Below are positions 25,142 to 32,784 of a stretch of 48,722 nt of DNA, piece after piece; within the stretch, counting starts at the first letter, position 1, and each line of letters begins with the position of its first letter. The notes beneath the pieces were generated by a model. That model saw nothing but the letters and a program-made list of their open reading frames with translations. It was not told the DNA's origin and did no database searches. A program made the translations under genes and the position numbers. Source of the stretch: Clostridiales bacterium UBA4362 (lineage in GTDB: Bacteria; Bacillota; Clostridia; TANB77; CAG-508). The stretch spans positions 1-48,722 of the forward strand of contig DGSM01000045.1 of assembly GCA_002393975.1 (NCBI GenBank). The letters run 5' to 3'.

Positions 25142-27364
25142 CTATATATTAGTTTTTATCAAATCTATTTTTAATACATTGATATCGAAATCATTCTTTT
25201 CGATTATAATGTAAATATTTTTTGGTTTTGTTTCTACGCTTGCTTTTACCTTTATTATTACTTCTGTTTCTTCATCCATTCCTGAAGGTAATGTTTTATT
25301 GAAATTGTCATAGAAAATTATGTTTGTAAGATAGATTAAATGTTTTTCTGAATTAATATCTATCATTCCAATTTTAGGATTCTCAGATGAACTATTTTGA
25401 ACAATCTTTAATGGATCCATATTTCCTATTACATATTTCTCAAAATCTGACTTTACATCTTCTGTTGAATCTATATTGTAATAAACCGGTATTTCTGCAA
25501 TAGCGGTTATCTTGTTATAAGCTTCATTTAGATATTTTATACATTCTTTAATTTTTTCTCTATATTCATCTATTGTTGTTTTCTTATTGAACTTTAATGA
25601 TGAATATAATTCTCTTTGATTTTCTCTATGTTCATTAGCTTTTAACTTCTTTAACTTAGTAAAATCATCTTGAATATTTCCTAATATTTCTTGTCTAATA
25701 TCTATATTACAATTTAGCTTTAGTTCCTCATATTGACTTTCGATTATCTTATCTAGTTCTTCTTTAATCTCAGGTTCTAATTTGTCTTCTTGTGATAATT
25801 TATCTTCAAGTATTAAAGCATTTATTGTTGACATACAAAATCTTGCAATAAAGACTGCTTTTTGTTCTTCTGTTGAAAGTTTTCTTCTTACTAAGTTGTC
25901 ACAATCTATTTTCAAATCTTGCATTTCTGTATTTAAATCATATGTTTTCAAAAGAGATGGCCTTTGTGTTTCTTCTTCTCCTTCTATTCCTTGTTCTAAA
26001 GCTGTTAGCTCATCTTTATTGGCAAATTTCCAAAATTCGAATATTGATTTCTTATGCTCTTCAATTTCATTTATGTATTTTTGAGCATTTTCAATTTTCT
26101 TTTCAAGATTTACCTTCTTTAATTGTGTAACTTTTAAATCAGCTTCAGAATTTTTTAAGTCATTTTCTGCCTTTGAAGAATCTATGCAAGCTTTAACTAA
26201 ATCTTCTATTGTCGAATTGTAATGTCTTAAGTCATCTTCCTCTTCGACTTTCTTTTTAGGTTCTTCCTTTTCTTTTTCTTTCGGAATTTCTATTTTAAAT
26301 CTTTGGCCTTTTTTTAGATAATATTTTAATTTTCCAAAGAAGCTTTTTCTACAATCTAAGAATAAAACAATTTGTTTTTCTAGCATTAAGTATGTTTCTT
26401 TTTTTAGTTTTATTTCTTCATTAAGTTTTTCATTTTGTTCTTTTATTTCTTTCATTGTTTTGTTGAAATCTGCTATCATTTGTTCTTTTGCATTTATTTG
26501 TTTTTCAATAAACTTTGAAAGATTATCAATTGTGATTTCTTCTTCTTTATAGCAATAGCCCAATCTTCCTTCTTTTGTGATTATTGGAGTAATGCTTTCT
26601 CTATAATTTGTTTGTGTTTCCAAAATAAATAATGCTTTTGTCAATGTATAAAATTCAAGTGCTTCATCTCTATTGTTTAACTCTATTTTGTATTTGCTCT
26701 TGAATCCACCATATACTCGAGTGCTTCCAATAATAGATAAGTTAGTATGTTTCTTTCTTGTAACTTCTATAGTAGTTGGCCACTCTTTAGTAAATAACCA
26801 AATATAATTTTCCAAATCAGTATTTTCAGAAAAAGTAAGAATATCCGATGATGGTTCTTGTAAACATATTGGAACAAATATCTTTTTGTTATTTCCAGAA
26901 AGCTTTTCTTTAATTAAATAAAACAAAGCTGATGAATTACCTTCCATTGATGGATATAACATAAAATATTTTTTATCTTCTTCTGAATAAAAGATTTGCC
27001 ATAAATAATTTTTAGGATATTTAATAAAATATGGTGTGTTTTTATTTAACTTTTCACATAGTTCACCTATCTCTTTTATTTGAGCTACGCTTGTCTCATT
27101 GATTATCTTTTCAAATTTGTCTTTAAAGTTTGTTATATAATCTTTCAATGAAATTGCTTTTCTATGTCTTTCTGAAATTTCTGTGGTTCTATCTGTATCA
27201 GAAATAAAGATTTCTATCTCATTTACTGGAATTTCTCTATATACCTTATAAAGTCCTGAATCATCATATGATTTTGCTGCTTTATACTTTGGTTTTGAGT
27301 ATTCTAGAAAGCGAGGCATTTTATTCAATTTTAAGCCGACATATTTTAAGACTTCGTCAGACAA
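25142..27364 (-). CDS. Coiled-coil cytosolic protein, unknown function
   Basis: 740 residues. The start is TTG at 27364, chosen because a perfect AAGGAGG lies 7 nt upstream; no ATG is near. The gene overlaps the end of the synthetase-like gene by 19 nt. The first 280 residues look globular (FISDTDRTTEISERHRKAIS, NYIWLFTKEWPTTIEV). Residues about 285-470 are coiled coil with a basic patch (GKLKYYLKKGQRFK) and a KEKEKEEPKKKVEEEDD linker. The last 100 residues are beta-rich (TEVIIKVKASVETKPKNIYI). No Walker motifs, signal peptide or membrane span. The family is not recognised. It is co-transcribed with the synthetase-like protein and the giant surface protein. Confidence 0.72.
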   Translation of the reverse strand: MSDEVLKYVGLKLNKMPRFLEYSKPKYKAAKSYDDSGLYKVYREIPVNEIEIFISDTDRTTEISERHRKAISLKDYITNFKDKFEKIINETSVAQIKEIGELCEKLNKNTPYFIKYPKNYLWQIFYSEEDKKYFMLYPSMEGNSSALFYLIKEKLSGNNKKIFVPICLQEPSSDILTFSENTDLENYIWLFTKEWPTTIEVTRKKHTNLSIIGSTRVYGGFKSKYKIELNNRDEALEFYTLTKALFILETQTNYRESITPIITKEGRLGYCYKEEEITIDNLSKFIEKQINAKEQMIADFNKTMKEIKEQNEKLNEEIKLKKETYLMLEKQIVLFLDCRKSFFGKLKYYLKKGQRFKIEIPKEKEKEEPKKKVEEEDDLRHYNSTIEDLVKACIDSSKAENDLKNSEADLKVTQLKKVNLEKKIENAQKYINEIEEHKKSIFEFWKFANKDELTALEQGIEGEEETQRPSLLKTYDLNTEMQDLKIDCDNLVRRKLSTEEQKAVFIARFCMSTINALILEDKLSQEDKLEPEIKEELDKIIESQYEELKLNCNIDIRQEILGNIQDDFTKLKKLKANEHRENQRELYSSLKFNKKTTIDEYREKIKECIKYLNEAYNKITAIAEIPVYYNIDSTEDVKSDFEKYVIGNMDPLKIVQNSSSENPKIGMIDINSEKHLIYLTNIIFYDNFNKTLPSGMDEETEVIIKVKASVETKPKNIYIIIEKNDFDINVLKIDLIKTNI

Positions 27365-28539
27365 TTTTTAACCTCCTTAATAAAATCCTCTAGATTCATA
27401 CTATTTGTTGAATCCCCTTTTCTAACTTGTATGTTTTTGTTTTGATATTCTTTTTTTCCAATGGTTATGATATATGGAACTTTTAAATCTACAGCTCTAT
27501 ATAGTTTATTTTGAAAGTTACTAGAAGCATTATCAACATTTACTCTAATGCCATTTTCAAAAAGTGTCCTTCTAACTGATTTCGCATAGTCTTCAAATTC
27601 TTCTCCTTCTGGAATTATTTCAACTTGTGTTGGTGCAATCCATAAAGGAAAATCTCCTTCATACTTTTCCAAAAGAATCATGACTATGTTCTCATAACTT
27701 CCAACTGTATTAACATGTGTATAAATTGGAAATTCTTCTTCATTGTTTTTGTTAATAAACTTCAAATCGAATCTATGTACAATTTCAAAGTCAACTTGTA
27801 TATTTGAAAGTTCTCTCTCATTGTATTTTATTGAAATTGATGGCCCATATAGACGAGCTTTCTTATTCTCAGTATATTTGATCTTCAAATCATTAAGCGT
27901 GTATTTCATAATATCAATTATTTCACGCCATTCTTCTATTTGTCCTATATAGTTTTCTTTTTCTTCATACTTCCAATTTTGTAATTCGTAAGATACATCT
28001 AGTCCTAATCTATCAAAAATTTCTTTTTGCATTATTATTAGATTTTTTAAATCTCTATCGAAGTATTCTTTATCAGAAAATACACTTGCATCAGATAATG
28101 TAAATTGTCTTGACTTAACAATTCCATTAGGATCTCTTTCGTTTCTAAAAACTGTAGATGTCTCACAATACTTTACTGGCATTTCTTTGTATGTATGCTG
28201 TTTAGTTGCATATATACTGCAATGAAAAGGTTGACTATAAGGCTTTAAAACTATTGTATTTTTTTCTTGTTCATTTTCATTGTTTGATTTGATAGTAAAA
28301 ATGTTATTTTTGATTAGTTGCAAACGATCCTCAATTGAGTATATTTCAGCTCTTGAAGCAGATGGAGTTCTAACAACTAAAAATCTATTTCTTTCTTCTT
28401 CATCTTCAACATAATTACGTATAGTTCTTATGATTTTTGCTCCATTAGGAAGAATAATAGGAAATCCTTTGCCTATATAATCTATAGTAGTATATATTTC
28501 AAGCTTTTGGGCAAGTTTATTAAGCTCTAAATTTTCCAT
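27346..28539 (-). CDS. Catalytically degenerate threonyl-tRNA synthetase-like protein
   Basis: 397 residues from the ATG at 28539, chosen because AAAGGAATAAA precedes it; the upstream ATG at 28566 has no ribosome site. It corresponds to the catalytic core and anticodon-binding domain of ThrRS, without the TGS and editing domains. The catalytic part retains FRNERD (motif 2) but key residues are lost: the zinc Cys of NCPHH is Gln (SQPFH), the zinc His of QNDSHLF is Ser (LSDASVF), and the motif-3 Arg of GSTERF is Asn (GSYENI). The third zinc His remains (YTHVNTVG). The C-terminal part (PLWIAPTQVEIIP, KVPYIITIGKKEY) is well kept. It is unlikely to charge tRNA, and a normal thrS is nearby (30378). 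It is the first gene of the operon leading to the giant protein, so a recruited non-enzymatic role is inferred. Confidence 0.8.
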   Translation of the reverse strand: MENLELNKLAQKLEIYTTIDYIGKGFPIILPNGAKIIRTIRNYVEDEEERNRFLVVRTPSASRAEIYSIEDRLQLIKNNIFTIKSNNENEQEKNTIVLKPYSQPFHCSIYATKQHTYKEMPVKYCETSTVFRNERDPNGIVKSRQFTLSDASVFSDKEYFDRDLKNLIIMQKEIFDRLGLDVSYELQNWKYEEKENYIGQIEEWREIIDIMKYTLNDLKIKYTENKKARLYGPSISIKYNERELSNIQVDFEIVHRFDLKFINKNNEEEFPIYTHVNTVGSYENIVMILLEKYEGDFPLWIAPTQVEIIPEGEEFEDYAKSVRRTLFENGIRVNVDNASSNFQNKLYRAVDLKVPYIITIGKKEYQNKNIQVRKGDSTNSMNLEDFIKEVKNCLTKS

Positions 28540-28589
28540 TTTATTCCTTTCAAAATTAGTAGACATTTTTCTAACAAATATACAATTGT

Positions 28590-28598
28590 ATTATAACA
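28590..28598 (-). promoter_or_regulatory. Extended -10 promoter for the 28539-to-12820 unit
   Basis: Minus strand TGTTATAAT: a perfect TATAAT (28590-28595) with the TG extension (28597-28598). No good -35 hexamer is seen at 16-18 nt, which suits an extended -10 or activator-dependent promoter. The likely transcription start is near 28,583. Confidence 0.55.
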
Positions 28599-28658
28599 TT
28601 AGGATTTTTAAATTAGAAGACTTTGAGGTGGTTTTTTGAGGTTTGAATATTAAGTTTT

Positions 28659-28676
28659 TGTTACAAAAATGTTACA
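28659..28676 (-). repeat. Two direct TGTAACA copies upstream of the 28590 promoter
   Basis: TGTTACA on the plus strand occurs at 28659-28665 and 28670-28676, 11 nt apart (one helical turn), about 75-95 nt upstream of the expected transcription start. This spacing is typical of activator sites, but the evidence is only the repeat. Confidence 0.3.
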
Positions 28677-28712
28677 TTAAAATTCAACGCAAGAAATACA
28701 TAAAAAATACGC

Positions 28713-28747
28713 AAAAAAGGAACAAGCCAAAGGTTCTGGCTTGTTCC
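28713..28747 (-). terminator. Rho-independent terminator of the GH13 gene
   Basis: Minus strand: an 11-bp perfect stem (GGAACAAGCCA with TGGCTTGTTCC) around a 7-nt loop, followed by TTTTTT. It begins right after the stop codon at 28751 and separates this gene from the surface cluster. Confidence 0.9.
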
Positions 28748-28750
28748 AAT

Positions 28751-30277
28751 TTAATTCTCTCTAGCGAATAGTACCCCATAAGGAGCTAAACGCTGCTTTG
28801 ATGAATCGTCTGTAGCATAAATTACTTTGAGATTTGAGCAATCATTTTTAATCCAAATTGGCGTTGGCTTGTATGATGTTGTTACTGCAGTAACCATTCT
28901 ATGACCGCTATAATCAAAGCGTTCAAGAATAATTGTGTTGTTGTCACATGTTGCAAGATTGCTATCGCCATCTGCAAATACATCGACATTGTCTTCGTAA
29001 ATCTTGTTCAATGTTGCAATATACGATTGCATACTCAAATTAGGATTGAACCAATTATATGGTTTTCTGCAGAATGGATCCTTAAAGCCGGTATCTCCAA
29101 TATCTGCTCCCTGCATTACACAAGGGATTCCTCTAATTGAGTACATCAATGCAAATGCAACTCTACTAAGTTTAAAAGCCAATTCATATTGCGTTGGTGT
29201 TAGTTGATCGTGCTCTGCTTCAAATAATCTGAACCCATAAGTATCAAATCCTCTAGAGCTTCTCCATGGATCTTCAATATCCCATATAGCTCCTTTAAAT
29301 ACATCAGGATTCATAATTGGTTGATTTCCTCTTAACTTGATATCAGCAAGCATCGTCATAGTAAGAGGCGTATCATGTGTCGCAATGTTGTTAAGTAGCA
29401 ATTTTTGTACAGTTTCAGGATACTCTGTATAGACTCTCTTAAAATTGTACTTGAAGTGTTCTGCATTTCCAAAGGCACACCATCTTAAGATGGCATCTGT
29501 CATTGGATAATTCATAAGACTGTCAGTCTGTCCATCAAAAATCTTTGGATCACTTCTAGATGTCGCGATTTCCCACATTTCCAAAACGAAAAGTATATAA
29601 GGAAATTCTTTTTTTAGGGTAGCCATTTCAAGTAGGAATTCTCTTGCTAAATTCATTCCAAGATCATACCTAAATCCATGTACTTTTCCCTTTACAATAT
29701 ATTTCCTTAAAATCTTTTTCATCTCAGAAATATAACTAGGATTTGCAGTATCAATTTCATAAAGATGTTTAAAACCGTACCAAGGAACTGGATTTCCGTT
29801 CTTATCCTTCTTGTACCATTCAGGATGAGTTTTGACATAAATGCTGTTACAACTTGTGTGATTAAAAACCACATCGACAATTACTGCGATTCCAAGCTTT
29901 TTGGCCGCTGTACATAAGCTTTCAAGATCATCCCAAGTTCCAAACCAAGGATCGATTTCAGATTGGTCACCGACATCATAATGATGATACTCCAAACTCT
30001 TATCAAGAGGCGATAAATAAATCATGTCGAACCCCATACCTTTGATGTATGAAAGTTTTTCCTCGACACCCTTTAAGTTACCGCCATAGTAATAATCGTT
30101 TGGAAAATCACCTTTACTATCAGGCTGCCAGTTAGGCATCCTATCTTTCCAATCTTTTAAAATTCTCCCCTTAATTGGGCTAGGTGGCTCTCCTGCTCTG
30201 TAAAAGCGGTCTACTACTATTTGAATACATTTTCTCCCTTTGAAGACATCACTAGTAGACTTCATCTTTCGTACCAT
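28751..30277 (-). CDS. Cytoplasmic GH13 (alpha-amylase family) glucan hydrolase
   Basis: 508 residues, ATG at 30277; an in-frame ATG four codons later (30265) is also possible, since AGGAAAGG abuts the first. The TIM-barrel signatures of family GH13 are in order: region I DVVFNHT, GFRYDLGMN with the nucleophile Asp, LFVLEMWE with the acid/base Glu, and NNIATHDTP with the third catalytic Asp. All three catalytic residues are present. There is no signal peptide, so it should act on internal or imported alpha-glucans such as maltodextrins or glycogen. The exact specificity (maltogenic amylase, neopullulanase-like or glucosidase) cannot be read from the sequence. It is a single-gene unit with its own promoter (30327-30355) and terminator (28713-28747). 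Confidence 0.85.
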   Translation of the reverse strand: MVRKMKSTSDVFKGRKCIQIVVDRFYRAGEPPSPIKGRILKDWKDRMPNWQPDSKGDFPNDYYYGGNLKGVEEKLSYIKGMGFDMIYLSPLDKSLEYHHYDVGDQSEIDPWFGTWDDLESLCTAAKKLGIAVIVDVVFNHTSCNSIYVKTHPEWYKKDKNGNPVPWYGFKHLYEIDTANPSYISEMKKILRKYIVKGKVHGFRYDLGMNLAREFLLEMATLKKEFPYILFVLEMWEIATSRSDPKIFDGQTDSLMNYPMTDAILRWCAFGNAEHFKYNFKRVYTEYPETVQKLLLNNIATHDTPLTMTMLADIKLRGNQPIMNPDVFKGAIWDIEDPWRSSRGFDTYGFRLFEAEHDQLTPTQYELAFKLSRVAFALMYSIRGIPCVMQGADIGDTGFKDPFCRKPYNWFNPNLSMQSYIATLNKIYEDNVDVFADGDSNLATCDNNTIILERFDYSGHRMVTAVTTSYKPTPIWIKNDCSNLKVIYATDDSSKQRLAPYGVLFAREN

Positions 30278-30326
30278 CCTTTCCTATTTAGAAAACGACT
30301 CATCAGTTTATAGTAAACTTACTTAT

Positions 30327-30355
30327 ACTTTATATTCAATAAGGCTAAAAGTCAA
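30327..30355 (-). promoter_or_regulatory. Probable sigma-A promoter of the GH13 gene
   Basis: Minus strand: -35 TTGACT (30350-30355), 17-nt spacer, weak -10 TAAAGT (30327-30332). An overlapping TTGAAT further downstream gives an alternative with TACTAT. I see no clear cre (catabolite) box. Confidence 0.45.
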
Positions 30356-30377
30356 TAAATAGAAGACATAATTCTAT

Positions 30378-32336
30378 CTATTTTCTATCAATCTTTTTGT
30401 TTTCCAATTCCTTTGAAAGAACTTTTTCAAACTCTTTAAGAGACATAGAACCTAAATCACCTTCTCTTCTATTTCTTACTGAAATAGTGTCAGTTGATTC
30501 TTCTTTTTCTCCTACTACAACCATATATGGAATCTTCATAAGTTGAGCATTTCTGATTCTATAGCCAATCTTCTCATTTGAGGCATCCATTTGTACTCTA
30601 TATCCTAAAGATGCAATTTTTTCAGTTATTTTCTTACCATATTCTTCAAACTTCTCTGAAATTGGTAATACTCTAACTTGATGAGGAGCAAGCCATAGTG
30701 GTAAGTTTCCTTTTGTTTCTTCTAACAAGAAAGACATAAATCTTTCTGTTGAACCTAAAATTGCTCTATGGATAACTACTGGTCTATGTTCTTTTCCATC
30801 TTCTCCAATATAAGTTAGTTCAAATCTCTCAGGAAGAGCAAAATCTAATTGGCAAGTAGGTATTGTTACATCATGATTTAATGCAGTTTTTATTTGAATA
30901 TCAATCTTTGGTCCATAGAAAGCAGCTTCCCCTTCAGCTTCATAGAAGTCTAATTTTAACTCTTTCATTATTTGTCTAAGTTGTTCTTCAGCTGTATTCC
31001 ACATTTCATCATTATCAATGTATTTTACTTTATCATTAACATCTCTTAAAGATAATCTATATTTGAAAGCATCCTCTGGGAATCCAAAGTCTTCAACATA
31101 TACATCATGAATAAGTTTTAAAACTTGTCCAACTTCATCTTTAATTTGATCAGGTCTTACAAATAAGTGAGAGTCATTTTGAGTCATTTGACGTACTCTC
31201 TCTAATCCTAAAACAGCTCCTGAATCTTCATATCTAAAGTCATGTGCTATTTCTGCAATTCTTATTGGTAAATCTTTATAAGAATGTAATTCATTTCTAT
31301 AAACTAACATATGATGAGGACAATTCATTGGTCTTAAAACCATTTCTTCTTTATCCATCTTCATTATTGGGAACATATCATCTTTATAATGATCCCAATG
31401 TCCACTAGTTTTATAAAGATTAGTTGTAGCTAAACTTGGTGTAGCAACATGTGTATATCCTAAAGCGGTTTCTTTGTCTCTAATATATCTTTCAAGTATA
31501 TCTTTAATAGTTGCTCCATCTGGTAGTAATAGTGGTAGACCTGGACCTACTAATTCATCAGTCATAAATAGCTTAAGATCTTTTCCTATTTTTCTGTGAT
31601 CTCTTTCTTTAGCATCTTCTAACATTGCTAAATAATCATCAAGCATCGATTTTTTAGGAAATGAAATAGCATAAATTCTTTGAAGCATTTTGTTATGTTC
31701 ATCGCCTCTCCAATATGCACCACTTACTGATAATAGTTTTACAACCTTTACTTTTCCAGTACTCTCTAGATGAGGGCCAGCACAAAGATCAGTAAATTCT
31801 CCTTGTTTATAGAAAGATATAGTTTCATCTTCTGGTAAATCTTCTATAAGTTCTACTTTGTATGGCTCTTTAGCATCTATGCAAAACTTAATTGCTTCTT
31901 TTCTAGGTAATTCGAAACGTTCAATTTTTAAATCTTCTTTGATTATTCTGTTCATTTCTGCTTCAATTTTTTCAAAGCTTTCACTAGAAAATTTTATTTC
32001 ATCTGAATCAAAGTCATAATAGAAACCATTCTCTATTGATGGTCCTATGCTTAATTTGACTTTGTCACCATATAATCTTTTGATTGCTTGTGCCATTATA
32101 TGTGAGGTGGTGTGCCAGTATGCTTTCTTACCTTCAACGTCTTCTGAATCAAAGGTTAATAATTCTAAACTTGCATCTTTGTAAACGGTAGTTCGAAAAT
32201 CAACTATCTTGCCGTCTAGCTTAGCACAGGTTGTAGCTCTTGCAAGTCCTTCCGAAATTGCTTTTGCGATTTCTAAAACTGTTAAACCTGATTCAACTTC
32301 TTTTATTGAACCATCTTTTAAAGTGATTTTAATCAT
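30378..32336 (-). CDS. thrS: Threonine--tRNA ligase
   Basis: 652 residues, ATG at 32336 after AAAGGAAAAGAAGTT, full length for bacterial ThrRS. Domains in order: TGS (about 1-62), editing domain with HTTSHIM and CAGPHL zinc-site motifs, class II catalytic core with MNCPHHM, FRYEDSG (motif 2), QNDSHLF and HRAILGSTERF (motif 3), then the anticodon-binding domain with LWLAPHQVRVL and GSMSLKEFEK. All three zinc ligands and the motif-3 Arg are present, in contrast to the degenerate relative at 27346. It charges tRNA-Thr with threonine in the cytosol. There is no T-box leader: only 47 nt separate the upstream terminator from the start codon, and the promoter is unclear. Confidence 0.97.
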   Translation of the reverse strand: MIKITLKDGSIKEVESGLTVLEIAKAISEGLARATTCAKLDGKIVDFRTTVYKDASLELLTFDSEDVEGKKAYWHTTSHIMAQAIKRLYGDKVKLSIGPSIENGFYYDFDSDEIKFSSESFEKIEAEMNRIIKEDLKIERFELPRKEAIKFCIDAKEPYKVELIEDLPEDETISFYKQGEFTDLCAGPHLESTGKVKVVKLLSVSGAYWRGDEHNKMLQRIYAISFPKKSMLDDYLAMLEDAKERDHRKIGKDLKLFMTDELVGPGLPLLLPDGATIKDILERYIRDKETALGYTHVATPSLATTNLYKTSGHWDHYKDDMFPIMKMDKEEMVLRPMNCPHHMLVYRNELHSYKDLPIRIAEIAHDFRYEDSGAVLGLERVRQMTQNDSHLFVRPDQIKDEVGQVLKLIHDVYVEDFGFPEDAFKYRLSLRDVNDKVKYIDNDEMWNTAEEQLRQIMKELKLDFYEAEGEAAFYGPKIDIQIKTALNHDVTIPTCQLDFALPERFELTYIGEDGKEHRPVVIHRAILGSTERFMSFLLEETKGNLPLWLAPHQVRVLPISEKFEEYGKKITEKIASLGYRVQMDASNEKIGYRIRNAQLMKIPYMVVVGEKEESTDTISVRNRREGDLGSMSLKEFEKVLSKELENKKIDRK

Positions 32337-32383
32337 AACTTCTTTTCCTTTCTTTTTAATATTTGTTACCCTATAATACGCAT

Positions 32384-32416
32384 AAAAACAATAGGTAACG
32401 TTATGTCACCTATTGT
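32384..32416 (-). terminator. Rho-independent terminator after the polC operon
   Basis: Minus strand: a 12-bp stem (arms 32405-32416 and 32388-32399, core CAATAGGT/ACCTATTG, one G-U pair) with a 5-nt loop, then TTTTT. It ends the unit whose last gene stops at 32444 and lies just upstream of thrS. Confidence 0.85.
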
Positions 32417-32443
32417 ATCATGTTTAATTGTTTTTAGCAATAA

Positions 32444-32764
32444 CTATCGAACTTTTTGAATAAGTTCAGGAATGTAATCCCATCCTAAAGCAATTGCTAT
32501 TATAAAAACTTCTAAAAAGAATGTAAGTGGAATTACAACTTTAATGAATTTACTTTCTGTTCTATAATCATACATTCTTGTAGATACTACTATTCCAATA
32601 TATCCAGATAGTAAGTTTAATATCATTAAAATAATATTATTATATTTATCATCCCATTTTATTAACTCTGTTTGAGATAAAACATAAATGTATGCAAATG
32701 TTATTAAATTAACTACAACTATAACTCCAATTAGTTTTGGAACAATACTAACAAAATCTATCAT
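32444..32764 (-). CDS. Small membrane protein, unknown function
   Basis: 106 residues, ATG at 32764 following AAAGGAGAAAAAT. Three probable membrane spans: about 8-28, 44-62 and 75-95, separated by short polar loops (SQTELIKWDDKYNN, STRMYDYRTESK). No motif I recognise. It follows polC by 20 nt and is the last gene before the terminator at 32384, so it is probably co-transcribed with the DNA polymerase operon. The function is unknown, and its link to replication is positional only. Confidence 0.7.
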   Translation of the reverse strand: MIDFVSIVPKLIGVIVVVNLITFAYIYVLSQTELIKWDDKYNNIILMILNLLSGYIGIVVSTRMYDYRTESKFIKVVIPLTFFLEVFIIAIALGWDYIPELIQKVR

Positions 32765-32784
32765 ATTTTTCTCCTTTATATATT

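Noticed and set aside
27346..32336. Simple recent duplication of thrS
   Set aside because: The short copy differs throughout in sequence, lacks two N-terminal domains and key residues, and sits in another operon, so it is an old, diverged relative rather than a recent copy.
32337..32443. T-box or other leader riboswitch before thrS
   Set aside because: Only 47 nt lie between the upstream terminator and the start codon; there is no T-box sequence and no room for the stem structures.
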